The notes below the pieces were generated by a model that saw only the letters and a list, made by a program, of their open reading frames with translations, had not been told where the DNA came from and made no database searches. Of a stretch of DNA of 64,000 nt, positions 31,350 to 40,080 are shown piece by piece (position 1 is the stretch's first letter; each line of letters begins with the position of its first letter). Source of the DNA: Chryseobacterium sp. JV274 (lineage in GTDB: Bacteria; Bacteroidota; Bacteroidia; Flavobacteriales; Weeksellaceae). Location of the stretch: the NCBI RefSeq assembly GCF_903969135.1, contig NZ_LR824569.1, positions 2,170,001 through 2,234,000 of the forward strand, in the 5' to 3' direction. The translations under genes were made by a program, and so were the position numbers.

Positions 31350-33320
31350 TTATTTTTTAATAATTTTAAGTGGCTGTGAGCCTCTTTCAGTATTCACTTT
31401 TAAGATATAAATTCCTGCAGGAGCACGTCTCATATCTACAGAGCCTTTTTCTGCATTGATTGTTTCATTAAGCATTTTTTGCCCTGAAGCATTATATACT
31501 TCAACATCTTTTATTCTGCTGTCATTATTGATGTAAAGGTAATCAACAACTGGGTTCGGATAGAAACTGACTGTATTCTTTTTCGCTGCTTCATTTACAG
31601 CCAATACTGTTGCTGTAAATTCAAAACTTCCAAGATCCGGTGTTACAGCGTTTCTTGTATTGCCATCAGCATCCAATGTAACTTCAACAACCGGAGTTCC
31701 TTTATTATCAAGAGCTGCGTTTCCGGTACCAGATACATGGAAGTCTGTTGCTGATACAAATACCGGCAGAACATTTAAAGAATTTACATTACCTCCAAAT
31801 CCTGACTGGATATCAGCAAGGGTAGCTTTTGCAACTCCCCCGATATAGCCAAGATTAGTTCCGGAAGAATAAAAATTATTATAATTAATAGTAGAAAAAA
31901 CCGTACTGGCCGCACCGGCATAAATAGCATATCTATCTCCTGCCTGGGTCTGGGTATTTACAAAAAGATTATTTCTCACATCAATACCTCCTGCACCGGT
32001 TACCCCACTTGTAATGTTTAAAGCAGATGGCCTTCCTGCAACAGTCTGGCTTACATCCATCACAACAGTATTATAATAAAGCTTATAACCTCCTCCTGCA
32101 GTAATGACAACTCCGTTTCCGTTATCATTTACGCCTCCGGTTGTTGCATATCCATAGCCAGCTACACCACTTACAATGTTATTGGCTACTAAGGTATTGG
32201 AGGTAGGACTTGTTGTAGCAAGATATATTCCCTGCGCTCCATATCCGAATGTATTGGTATTTTTGATCCCGGATATTTTATTATTAGTGATAGTCATTCC
32301 ATTTGTCAATGTGCCTCCTGCATAAATTCCCGCAAACAGAGACCCCGTTCCGGTGGAGGTAAAATTGGAAATGGTATTTCCTCTTACAATAATATTAGCT
32401 GCTACAGAGGCACCTGTATTACCGGAAGTAATAGTGATCCCGGAAGCTCCTCCAGCACCAGTTCCTGTATAACCAAGATTGGTAATGGTATTTGAAATAA
32501 TTGAAGAATTCACTGTTGCTGTTGCAAACCAGATTCCTCTTTTTATTTCCGCATTGGTAGTTTCAAAATTACCTAAGGTATTATTACTTACCGTCACTCC
32601 ATCTGCACCCTGGACATAAATTCCTCCAAGACGGTTCGCATCTGCTCCTGAAGCACTTATATCATTACCAGTAACCAATGTATTCCCTCCATTACCTGCT
32701 CCTATAGCTGCAAATAGATAGATTCCCATATAGGCTTTTTTCACAGAATTATTCTGAATGGTAACATTATTAAAAAAACCTCCGGTAGGCGTTGTAGCTC
32801 CATCATACATTACCAAAGCTGAAGAATTATTGATACCATTTATAATATTCAGGTTTTTAACCATAATATTAGTATTGGCCGCTGCTGCAGAAGCCGCAAT
32901 AAATGTAAGGACCTGCGGTGCTGTAACAGAAGTATTGGTAAGGGTAAGATCTTTTGTAGTTCCTGAAGCAGCATTACTTCCATCTAAGGTAATATTACTG
33001 CCCATTATTCTCACTAAGGGCGCACTGGCAACATCTCCTGAAATAGTAGCTGTAACTCCCACTGCCGGTTTGATCCCAACGGAAGTGTAGCTCGTTGCAC
33101 CACCACTGGCATTCAGGCTGGCAGTTGCTGTTTCGGTTGTATTAGCTGTGATACTGATTGCAATTGCTCCCTGATGTGTTCCCGCATTGATAGCGTCAAA
33201 TGCTCCCTTTAACGTAGTATAGGTTCCTGTAGCTGTACCTGCTGTAGCAGACACATTCACTTGTGAATAAAAATTTGATGCAGCAAAACCTGCGATCAAG
33301 CAAAATAGAATTTTTCTCAT
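31350..33320 (-). CDS. T9SS-secreted right-handed beta-helix protein
   Basis: 656 residues from ATG 33320 (a 33-residue upstream extension lacks a signal peptide and is dropped). Signal peptide MRKILFCLIAGFAASNFYSQ. Residues about 90-520 contain many repeats of the type N-x-I-x-N/G-hydrophobic (for example NTISNFTSTGTG and NNKISGIKNTN), the rungs of a parallel beta-helix. The final ~75 residues, with FYPNPVVDYLYINN, EVYNASGQKM and GIYILKV, are a classic type A T9SS sorting domain, different from that of the pair at 26051 and 27020. Likely a surface adhesin or polysaccharide-binding protein. Confidence 0.88.
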   Translation of the reverse strand: MRKILFCLIAGFAASNFYSQVNVSATAGTATGTYTTLKGAFDAINAGTHQGAIAISITANTTETATASLNASGGATSYTSVGIKPAVGVTATISGDVASAPLVRIMGSNITLDGSNAASGTTKDLTLTNTSVTAPQVLTFIAASAAAANTNIMVKNLNIINGINNSSALVMYDGATTPTGGFFNNVTIQNNSVKKAYMGIYLFAAIGAGNGGNTLVTGNDISASGADANRLGGIYVQGADGVTVSNNTLGNFETTNAEIKRGIWFATATVNSSIISNTITNLGYTGTGAGGASGITITSGNTGASVAANIIVRGNTISNFTSTGTGSLFAGIYAGGTLTNGMTITNNKISGIKNTNTFGYGAQGIYLATTSPTSNTLVANNIVSGVAGYGYATTGGVNDNGNGVVITAGGGYKLYYNTVVMDVSQTVAGRPSALNITSGVTGAGGIDVRNNLFVNTQTQAGDRYAIYAGAASTVFSTINYNNFYSSGTNLGYIGGVAKATLADIQSGFGGNVNSLNVLPVFVSATDFHVSGTGNAALDNKGTPVVEVTLDADGNTRNAVTPDLGSFEFTATVLAVNEAAKKNTVSFYPNPVVDYLYINNDSRIKDVEVYNASGQKMLNETINAEKGSVDMRRAPAGIYILKVNTERGSQPLKIIKK

Positions 33321-33506
33321 ATTATTAATTTTTGTTTGTATTAAATATAAAAAATATTTTTCAATACAACACCAAAAACACTGAAAATCAAACATATAAA
33401 TTAAATAAAAATTAAACAAAATATCATAAAATCCCTTAAATAAACAGTAATATGTGAAACACTTAATGTTTTACAAATAGTAAAATATTGTTTTTTCAGA
33501 ATTTCG

Positions 33507-33514
33507 TAAATTTG
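33507..33514 (+). promoter_or_regulatory. -7 box of dusB, leaderless spacing
   Basis: TAAATTTG, perfect, ending 4 nt before the ATG at 33519. A TTG at 33488-33490 is 16 nt upstream. Confidence 0.6.
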
Positions 33515-33518
33515 CACC

Positions 33519-34514
33519 ATGATAAAAATAGGCAACATAGAACTGCCGGAATTTCCACTTTTGCTGGCTCCGATGGAAGATGTAAGTGATCCTCCGTTCA
33601 GACGTTTGTGTAAAATGCATGGTGCAGACTTAATGTATTCAGAATTTATTTCTTCTGAAGGGTTGATTCGTGACGCTATCAAAAGCCGTAAAAAGCTTGA
33701 TATCTTCGATTATGAAAGACCAGTGGGAATACAGATCTTTGGTGGAGACGAAGAAGCTATGGCCATGTCTGCAAGAATTGTTGAAACAGTAAATCCGGAT
33801 CTGGTAGATATCAATTTTGGATGTCCTGTAAAAAAAGTTGTCTGCAAAGGAGCGGGAGCAGGTGTTTTGAAAGACATTGACCTGATGGTTCGTCTTACAA
33901 AGGCTGTAGTAAGTTCCACTCATCTGCCTGTAACGGTAAAAACCCGTTTAGGATGGGACAGCCATACTATCAATATTGATGAAGTAGCAGAACGCCTGCA
34001 GGAAACAGGAATTAAAGCTCTTACTATACATGCCAGAACCCGCGCTCAAATGTACAAGGGTGAGGCAGACTGGGAGCATATTTCCAGAATCAAACAAAAC
34101 CCTAATATTGAGATTCCAATCTTTGGAAACGGAGATATTGATTCTGCCGAAAAAGCATTAGAATATAAACAAAAGTACGCATGTGACGGTATTATGATCG
34201 GGCGTGCTGCTATTGGCTATCCATGGATATTTAATGAAATCAAGCATTTCTTTAAAACAGGAGAGCATTTACCTGCCCCTACAATATCAGACCGATTATT
34301 GGCAGTTCGACAGCATGCGGAATGGAGTGTTGAATGGAAAGGAGAAAGATTAGGTTTGGTGGAAATGAGACAACACTACAGTAATTATTTCAGAGGAATA
34401 CCTCACTTCAAGGACTTCCGAAAAAAATTCCTGGAAGTTTTCACATTGGAAGAAATGAACAGCTTAATCAAAGAAACCCAACAGTTCTACGAAGAATATC
34501 AGGCACAGATATAA
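33519..34514 (+). CDS. dusB: tRNA dihydrouridine synthase
   Basis: FMN enzyme reducing uridine to dihydrouridine in the tRNA D-loop. PLLLAPMEDVSDPPFRRLC (from residue 13), DINFGCPVKKVVCKGAGAG with the catalytic cysteine in GCP, TVKTRLGWD, and GNGDIDSAE are the family hallmarks. 331 residues. The C-terminal RQHYSNYFRGIPHFKDFRKK region is the tRNA-binding helical domain of the DusB type. Convergent with deoC; terminator between them. Confidence 0.95.
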   Translation: MIKIGNIELPEFPLLLAPMEDVSDPPFRRLCKMHGADLMYSEFISSEGLIRDAIKSRKKLDIFDYERPVGIQIFGGDEEAMAMSARIVETVNPDLVDINFGCPVKKVVCKGAGAGVLKDIDLMVRLTKAVVSSTHLPVTVKTRLGWDSHTINIDEVAERLQETGIKALTIHARTRAQMYKGEADWEHISRIKQNPNIEIPIFGNGDIDSAEKALEYKQKYACDGIMIGRAAIGYPWIFNEIKHFFKTGEHLPAPTISDRLLAVRQHAEWSVEWKGERLGLVEMRQHYSNYFRGIPHFKDFRKKFLEVFTLEEMNSLIKETQQFYEEYQAQI

Positions 34515-34516
34515 AT

Positions 34517-34548
34517 AAAAACCATCAGCAAAACTGATGGTTTTTTTA
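34517..34548. terminator. Bidirectional terminator dusB/deoC
   Basis: 12-bp perfect stem AAAAACCATCAG (34517-34528) and CTGATGGTTTTT (34534-34545), with a T run beyond. Confidence 0.88.
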
Positions 34549-34564
34549 TTATTTGAACCTTAGA

Positions 34565-35308
34565 TTAATATCCTTCTGATGAGGATTCATTTTTAATCAA
34601 CGCTAAAGCTGAAGAGGTACCTATTCTTTTCACTCCCATATTGATCATTTTCTCAGCATCTTCAGGAGTTCTTACACCACCTGCTGCTTTTACAGGAAGG
34701 TTTCCTGCGTTGTTGAGCATAATTGTTATTCCTTCAAAAGTTGCTCCGTTAGGTTTTCCTTCAGGAGTTTTGTAGAATCCTGTTGAAGATTTAACAAAAA
34801 TTTTTGACCAATCATTTTCAGAGAAATTCTCTTCGGCCCAGGTAGAAATATTTTTGGTAAGATCTGCAATTTGTTCATCTGTCAAAGCGGCAATTTCAAT
34901 AATCCATTTTGCTATTTTATGATGCTCAAGAGACAATCTTGTACATTTTACAAATTCATCTTTTACCAGTTCTATATTTCCTTGTAGATAAGCTGTATAA
35001 TTAATAACGAAATCCAATTCATCAGCCCCATCCTCTATTGCTTTTGAGGCTTCAGCAAGCTTCTCATCAACAGAATAGGTACCTTCGTGAAAGCCTATTA
35101 CAGTTCCTACTGCAACATTTGAATTTCTTTCCTGAATATATTTCCTGATCTCAGCTACATAATCCGGGCGAATCATTACAGCAAAAATACCATTCTCTAT
35201 AGCTTCCTGTGCAAGTTCTTTATCTTTTTGAAGTGTTTCTTCATGGGAAATACCTGATTGTTCTGGTGTTTTCAGGTAGGTTGAATCCAAATATTGGGCT
35301 ATGTTCAT
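34565..35308 (-). CDS. deoC: Deoxyribose-phosphate aldolase
   Basis: Splits 2-deoxyribose-5-phosphate into glyceraldehyde-3-phosphate and acetaldehyde. KIFVKSSTGFYKTPEG carries the Schiff-base lysine; DELDFVINY has the catalytic aspartate; VKAAGGVRTPEDA holds the second lysine. 247 residues. It starts 4 nt after the stop of the Lrp-type regulator, so the two are read as an operon and the regulator may control nucleoside or amino-acid catabolism. No other deo genes are near. Confidence 0.95.
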   Translation of the reverse strand: MNIAQYLDSTYLKTPEQSGISHEETLQKDKELAQEAIENGIFAVMIRPDYVAEIRKYIQERNSNVAVGTVIGFHEGTYSVDEKLAEASKAIEDGADELDFVINYTAYLQGNIELVKDEFVKCTRLSLEHHKIAKWIIEIAALTDEQIADLTKNISTWAEENFSENDWSKIFVKSSTGFYKTPEGKPNGATFEGITIMLNNAGNLPVKAAGGVRTPEDAEKMINMGVKRIGTSSALALIKNESSSEGY

Positions 35309-35312
35309 ATCG

Positions 35313-35783
35313 TTATACTTTCAATTGTCTGTAAATACCTTGTTCTAAAGATATAAAGGTTTCTGTTCTTGTTACTCCTTTCAGTTTCTGCAGCTTGTTA
35401 AGGATCTGCATTAAGTGATCATTATCTTTACACAGAACTTTCAGGAATATGGTATAGTTTCCTGTTGTGTAATGGGCTTCCACTACTTCGTTTATATCAT
35501 GCAAAGATTTTACCACTTCTGGATAATGGCTTGGCTGATCCAGAAATACACCAATGTAGGAAATCACTTTATATCCTATTTTTTTAGGATTAAGAAATGA
35601 TATTGAATTTTCAATAACTCCTGCATGTTCAAGTTTTTTGATTCTTTGATGCACTGCAGTTGTGGAAATCCCAACATTTTTTGAAATATGGGCTAAAGAA
35701 GTTTTAGCATTATCCATCAACATGTAGATAATTTCCTTGTCAATAGAATCTAAATGATAGCTTGTGTTGCTCGAATTTTTCAT
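35313..35783 (-). CDS. Lrp/AsnC family transcriptional regulator
   Basis: 156 residues: an N-terminal winged helix (residues about 10-65; LDSIDKEIIYMLMDNAKTSLAHI and VGISTTAVHQRIKKLEHAGVI in two parts) and a C-terminal RAM ligand-binding domain (about 70-150; TGNYTIFLKVLCKDNDHLMQ). Such regulators bind amino acids as octamers. Its target is unknown; deoC follows with a 4-nt gap, and an exonuclease-family gene lies 28 nt upstream in the same direction. Confidence 0.93.
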   Translation of the reverse strand: MKNSSNTSYHLDSIDKEIIYMLMDNAKTSLAHISKNVGISTTAVHQRIKKLEHAGVIENSISFLNPKKIGYKVISYIGVFLDQPSHYPEVVKSLHDINEVVEAHYTTGNYTIFLKVLCKDNDHLMQILNKLQKLKGVTRTETFISLEQGIYRQLKV

Positions 35784-35811
35784 TTTCTACTTTTTTATTA
35801 TTTATGTTTTT

Positions 35812-36747
35812 TTACTGTAAACTTTTAAATTTTACAAAAACCGGAAAGTGATCACTATATCCTCCCAAATACCTTGTACCAGCATAAGTTCGGAAAGGCC
35901 GTCCTTCAAAATTTCTGGTTCTGCTGCGGATTTTTTCAGAATTGAATATTTGGGCATCCTGAAAACTCAGCGTCTTATTATCAAGCAAAGATCTTGACAT
36001 AATGATCTGATCATACAGCAATCCAGATTTATAATGAAAAGTAGAATAATTTCTTGTAGAAAACAATTGCTGAAAAGGGTTCATTAAAACCTTCTCATGG
36101 TCATTGTTATAGAGAATCTGTACTAAATTTTCATCATCCGGGTTTTCGTTAAAATCACCACACAATATGACATGCTCTTTATCAGCATCTACAATTTTCA
36201 TAATCCGTTGCCGGATTTCATTCAATATAAAGGCTCTTTTAGGTTTATTGATATCTTTTTCTCGCTTAGAGGGAAGATGGGCGATAAAGACATTAATAAT
36301 TTCCCCTTTATATTTAATTTTTGAAAAAAGTACGTCTCTGGTTGTGTCGTAATTTCCTGTGTTTTTGTTTACTATTTCAAAAAAGAAAGTAATGGTTTCT
36401 GAATCTATTACCTCTACTTTATTTTTATCATACAACATGGCTACATCCACTTTTCTTTCGTCCATAGAATTGTAATGTACAATTCCATATTGCGAATCAA
36501 AGGGTTCCATCTCCACAAGATCTTCCAGTACTTTCCTTCCGGAAACTTCAGACAATCCTATTACAAATGGCATTACACCATTATCCTCCTTCATCAACTG
36601 AAATACATGGGAGATTTTGAAAAGCTTATTATTATATCTTTTTTCATCCCAATTCCTTAATCCTGACCGGGTAGGATCTAATTTGTGGACAGGTTTCGGA
36701 TCGGGTAAAAATAAATTTTCAACATTATAAAAAGAGAACAGTTCCAT
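35812..36747 (-). CDS. Endonuclease/exonuclease/phosphatase family protein
   Basis: 311 residues with the EEP fold motifs in order: FYNVENLF (residues 6-13, first Asn), IGLSEVSG (Glu that binds metal), IAHLPSKREK, LCGDFNENPDD (Asp/Asn pair), and the terminal GGYSDHFPVFVKF with the catalytic His. Substrate may be a nucleic acid or a phosphate ester; motifs do not tell. No signal peptide, so cytosolic. First gene of a three-gene minus-strand run with the Lrp regulator and deoC. Confidence 0.88.
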   Translation of the reverse strand: MELFSFYNVENLFLPDPKPVHKLDPTRSGLRNWDEKRYNNKLFKISHVFQLMKEDNGVMPFVIGLSEVSGRKVLEDLVEMEPFDSQYGIVHYNSMDERKVDVAMLYDKNKVEVIDSETITFFFEIVNKNTGNYDTTRDVLFSKIKYKGEIINVFIAHLPSKREKDINKPKRAFILNEIRQRIMKIVDADKEHVILCGDFNENPDDENLVQILYNNDHEKVLMNPFQQLFSTRNYSTFHYKSGLLYDQIIMSRSLLDNKTLSFQDAQIFNSEKIRSRTRNFEGRPFRTYAGTRYLGGYSDHFPVFVKFKSLQ

Positions 36748-37126
36748 CTACACTAATTTCTATACTTTTAATTTATTATGTTCTTTTTTTCTTAAGATGT
36801 AAAATTATTGTTTTTTCAAATTCCTTTGATTCAACTTAAGAAAAGCGAATCAATTTCCTATAAAAAACGATTCAAATATAATAAAAAATACCAATGAAAT
36901 CAGCTATAATAAATTAATTTTTCAATTATTGGAGAGTTTTAACACATTAATCAAAATTGAGACAATACGTAAAAACCAGAATAATAGAAATAAATTTTTA
37001 ATTTAAAATTAGAAATATTAATATTTTTCACATTTATTAAATCTACAACAAATATTATTCCATTTATCTTCATGACAAACGGAATTCAAAGCGGATAAAA
37101 ATTAAATAAATTTCAACAATATTTGA
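36748..37126. other. AT-rich intergenic gap, no gene seen
   Basis: 379 bp, very AT-rich, with no reading frame, hairpin or repeat that I can support. It contains the promoter of the exonuclease-family gene at the left edge and the 3' end of trmD at the right. Confidence 0.6.
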
Positions 37127-37798
37127 CTATAATAAATCGGGACGTTTTTCCCTGGTGATCCTTACAGCTTCATCATGACGCCATTCTTCAATTTTTCCTG
37201 AATTGCCACTCAGTAAAATTTTAGGCACATCCAGTCCTTTATAACTTTCAGGTCTGGTATAAATGGGCGGTGAAAGAAGATCATCCTGAAAACTATCCGT
37301 TAAGGCACTCTGTTCATCATTTAAAACTCCTGGAAGCAGTCTTATGACAGAGTCTGCAAGAACGCAGGCAGCCAGTTCTCCTCCGGTAAGAACATAATCT
37401 CCTATTGAAATTTCTTTTGTGATATGGAGATCCCTTACTCTTTGGTCTATTCCTTTATAGTGGCCGCAAAGAAAGATCAGATTTTCTTTTATAGAAAGTG
37501 AATTGGCTATTTTCTGATTTAAAGTAGCCCCATCCGGTGTAAGGTAGATTACCTCATCATAGTTTCTCTGCGACTTAAGCTCTGAGATACACTTATCCAG
37601 CGGCTCAATCATCATGACCATTCCTGCTCCGCCTCCGTAAGGTTCATCATCAATCTGCCTGTGCTTATTAACAGCCCAATCTCTCAGTTGATGAAAATGT
37701 ACTTCTGCCAGCCCTTTATCCATTGCTCTTTTCAAAATAGAAGTTTTGAATGGACTTTCCATCAATTCCGGAAGTACGCTTATTATGTCAATTCTCAT
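37127..37798 (-). CDS. trmD: tRNA (guanine-37-N1) methyltransferase
   Basis: SPOUT methyltransferase that makes m1G37 and keeps the reading frame. [28 protein letters not shown], the knot segment [14 protein letters not shown], and [13 protein letters not shown] are all present. 223 residues. It overlaps the preceding oxidoreductase by 4 nt (ATGA), so translation is probably coupled. The usual neighbours rimM and rplS are absent, which differs from many bacteria. Confidence 0.97.
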   Translation of the reverse strand: MRIDIISVLPELMESPFKTSILKRAMDKGLAEVHFHQLRDWAVNKHRQIDDEPYGGGAGMVMMIEPLDKCISELKSQRNYDEVIYLTPDGATLNQKIANSLSIKENLIFLCGHYKGIDQRVRDLHITKEISIGDYVLTGGELAACVLADSVIRLLPGVLNDEQSALTDSFQDDLLSPPIYTRPESYKGLDVPKILLSGNSGKIEEWRHDEAVRITREKRPDLL

Positions 37799-39057
37799 TG
37801 TAATGTTTCGTTTTTCTTAGTAGGTAGAATAATTAATCTTAAAGAAGAATCTTTGTTGATATAGCTCCACATCCAGTTGAAGAATATAGCCAGCTTATTT
37901 CGAACGCTCAAAATTAGCATTAAATGGAGAAACATCCAGAAATACCACGCCAGAAATCCCTGGAATTTTATAAATGGTAAATCAACAACAGCTCTGTGCT
38001 TCCCTATAGTCGCTAGTGAACCTTTATCATCATACTCATATTCTTTCCACTCGTTCTGACTTTTCTTTAATAAATTTTTACCTAAATTTTTTGCCTGATT
38101 AATGGCTACGTTTGCTACCTGCGGGTGCCCCTGTGGGTATTTTGGAGTTTCCATATAGGCAATATCTCCGATAGCATAAATATTATCGTATCCTTTTATT
38201 TTATTATATCGATCTACAATATATCTGTTTCTTACTAATTTTTCTTCGGGGAAACCTCCTACCACATTTCCGGTAACTCCGGCTGCCCAGATTACATTAT
38301 TGGAAGCTATTTCTTTCCCGCTTTTAAGATGTACTTTATCTCCATCATAATCTGTCACCACTTCTCCACTCATAAAAGTCACCCCAAGGTCTTTGAGGTA
38401 TTTTTCAGATTTTTCCTGAGCTTCACTGCTCATTACCGCAAGTGGCTTTTCTGTGGAACTTACCAGAATAATCTTCAGATGGTCAAAATTCATGTAGGGA
38501 TAATCTCTTGGAAGGATGTCTTTTTTCATTTCGGCAAAAGCACCTGCCAGCTCTACTCCGGTAGGTCCGCTTCCTACGATAACGATATTCCAGTTTCCGT
38601 CATCGCTTCGGCTTTTTTCAATAATCAGTTTTTCAAAGGTCATCAATACATGATTTCTTATGCTGATGGCTTCCTGGGTATTTTTCATTCCGAAGGCTTT
38701 TCCTTCCAGATCTTTGTTCCCGAAAAAATTAGTTTTACAGCCCGTTGCAATGATAAGTTTATCATAAGTAAATTCTGCCTCATCGGTAATTACTTTATTG
38801 CTGGCAGGGTCTATTTCTTTCACCTCTGTCATACGGAACTGAGTGTTTCTGGACTGCTGAAAAATCTTTCTGAAAGGGAAAGAGATATTGGAAGGTTCTA
38901 TCCTTCCTGAGGCTACCTGATAAAAAAGCGGCTGGAACATATGATGGTTCATTTTATCCAGAACGATTACTTTTTTGTTCTTGTTATTCAATGTTTTTGC
39001 AAGCTGCAGCCCCGCAAATCCTCCTCCTATAATGATGATTTTTTCGCGTGTTTCCAT
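37795..39057 (-). CDS. NADH dehydrogenase-like FAD oxidoreductase (NDH-2 type)
   Basis: 420 residues from ATG 39057; a TTG nine bases upstream lies in the promoter. Two Rossmann motifs: [15 protein letters not shown] (FAD, near residue 8) and [16 protein letters not shown] (NADH, near 165), plus [11 protein letters not shown] for the FAD tail. A C-terminal hydrophobic and basic stretch ([20 protein letters not shown]) would attach it to the inner membrane, as in type II NADH:quinone oxidoreductases that pass electrons without pumping protons. trmD follows with an ATGA overlap. Confidence 0.88.
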   Translation of the reverse strand: METREKIIIIGGGFAGLQLAKTLNNKNKKVIVLDKMNHHMFQPLFYQVASGRIEPSNISFPFRKIFQQSRNTQFRMTEVKEIDPASNKVITDEAEFTYDKLIIATGCKTNFFGNKDLEGKAFGMKNTQEAISIRNHVLMTFEKLIIEKSRSDDGNWNIVIVGSGPTGVELAGAFAEMKKDILPRDYPYMNFDHLKIILVSSTEKPLAVMSSEAQEKSEKYLKDLGVTFMSGEVVTDYDGDKVHLKSGKEIASNNVIWAAGVTGNVVGGFPEEKLVRNRYIVDRYNKIKGYDNIYAIGDIAYMETPKYPQGHPQVANVAINQAKNLGKNLLKKSQNEWKEYEYDDKGSLATIGKHRAVVDLPFIKFQGFLAWYFWMFLHLMLILSVRNKLAIFFNWMWSYINKDSSLRLIILPTKKNETLQ

Positions 39058-39063
39058 AATACA

Positions 39064-39071
39064 CAAATTTA
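39064..39071 (-). promoter_or_regulatory. -7 box of the NDH-2-like gene, leaderless spacing
   Basis: Minus strand TAAATTTG, perfect, ending 6 nt before the ATG. Confidence 0.55.
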
Positions 39072-39106
39072 CTGATTTTATTTTAGCATTTAGCAGTGAA
39101 AAAAGT

Positions 39107-39114
39107 TAGTTTTG
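39107..39114 (+). promoter_or_regulatory. -7 box of the GH25 gene
   Basis: TAGTTTTG, perfect, ending 9 nt before ATG 39124. It shows that a TTG start at 39112 is too early. Confidence 0.55.
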
Positions 39115-39123
39115 CAAAACTTT

Positions 39124-39987
39124 ATGACACCAAAAAAGTACACCAAAAAAACTGCCAAACAGCTCCATAAAACAAGACGGAAGAACTATTTTTTCCGCAG
39201 AAAGGTAATATTGGCTATTTTAATTGTAGCTCTTATCGGAACCGGCTTTTATTTAAAGCAATCCATCAGCTATTATTACGCATTGTACTTTAACAAATTT
39301 ACCCACAAGAAACTCCACAACAGTGAAAGAGAAGCCGCAAGAATTCAGAGGATTTTAACGAGCAACCTTGATAAGACCTATGGTTTTGATGTTTCTCATT
39401 ATCAGAGCAGGGAAGATATCAAATGGGACAGTCTCAGCATTGGTAACAAAACCATTCCGCTGGAATTCGTCGTAATGCGTGCTACGATGGGAAACCGAAG
39501 TGCCGACAAGCATTTTGAGGAGTTCTGGGAAATGGCTAAAAAAAATGATCTTATCCGTGGCGCATACCATTTTTACAGAGCTGACGAAGATCCTGTTATT
39601 CAAGCCAACAACTTTTTAGCAAACGTAAAACTTGAAAGCGGAGATCTCCCTCCTATTCTTGATATTGAAAAAATTCCAAAACGTAAAACGAATAAAAAAC
39701 TGATTGAAGATCTGAAAGTCTGGTGCAAAATTGTAGAGGAGGCTTATGGTGAAAAACCTATCATTTACACCTATTATCATTATCATAAAGATTTTCTGAA
39801 AGGTGAATTTGAAGGCTATCCATTATGGCTGGCCAATTACAATGATGTTCCGTCTCCGTCTCCCGATGATCAGTGGGATTTCTGGCAGTTTACAGAAAAC
39901 GGAATTGTGCATGGCATCAACGCCAAAGTGGATCTTGATATTTATAATGGTAATTCCTGGTCGCTAAGAAGGCTAACTCTGGATTAG
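39124..39987 (+). CDS. Glycoside hydrolase family 25 lysozyme-like protein
   Basis: 287 residues. A basic N-terminus (KKYTKKTAKQLHKTRRKN) and a membrane anchor (about 27-46) precede the catalytic domain (about 85-280). Motifs: YGFDVSHYQ with the first catalytic aspartate, VVMRATMGN, RGAYHFYR, PILDIEKIP with the D-x-E pair, and DFWQFTENG. GH25 enzymes cut the MurNAc-GlcNAc bond of peptidoglycan. With a single anchor it would face the periplasm, suggesting cell-wall turnover instead of attack on other cells. Confidence 0.92.
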   Translation: MTPKKYTKKTAKQLHKTRRKNYFFRRKVILAILIVALIGTGFYLKQSISYYYALYFNKFTHKKLHNSEREAARIQRILTSNLDKTYGFDVSHYQSREDIKWDSLSIGNKTIPLEFVVMRATMGNRSADKHFEEFWEMAKKNDLIRGAYHFYRADEDPVIQANNFLANVKLESGDLPPILDIEKIPKRKTNKKLIEDLKVWCKIVEEAYGEKPIIYTYYHYHKDFLKGEFEGYPLWLANYNDVPSPSPDDQWDFWQFTENGIVHGINAKVDLDIYNGNSWSLRRLTLD

Positions 39988-40005
39988 AAACAAGAAAGGA
40001 AGGTA

Positions 40006-40023
40006 GAAGCAGGAAGATGGGAG
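40006..40023 (+). repeat. 18-nt dispersed repeat, copy 2
   Basis: Same GAAGCAGGAAGATGGGAG as at 3054-3071; here a partial complement (CCTCCATCTTGCC) lies 30 nt downstream, giving an imperfect palindrome between convergent genes. Confidence 0.55.
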
Positions 40024-40080
40024 TATATATTCTGACTGATATAACTTCCAGCCTCCATCTTGCCACTTCCCGCCTTTAAC

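Noticed and set aside
32758..33090. 110-codon plus-strand frame opposite the beta-helix protein
   Set aside because: It mirrors the repetitive codons of the minus-strand gene and has no start context.
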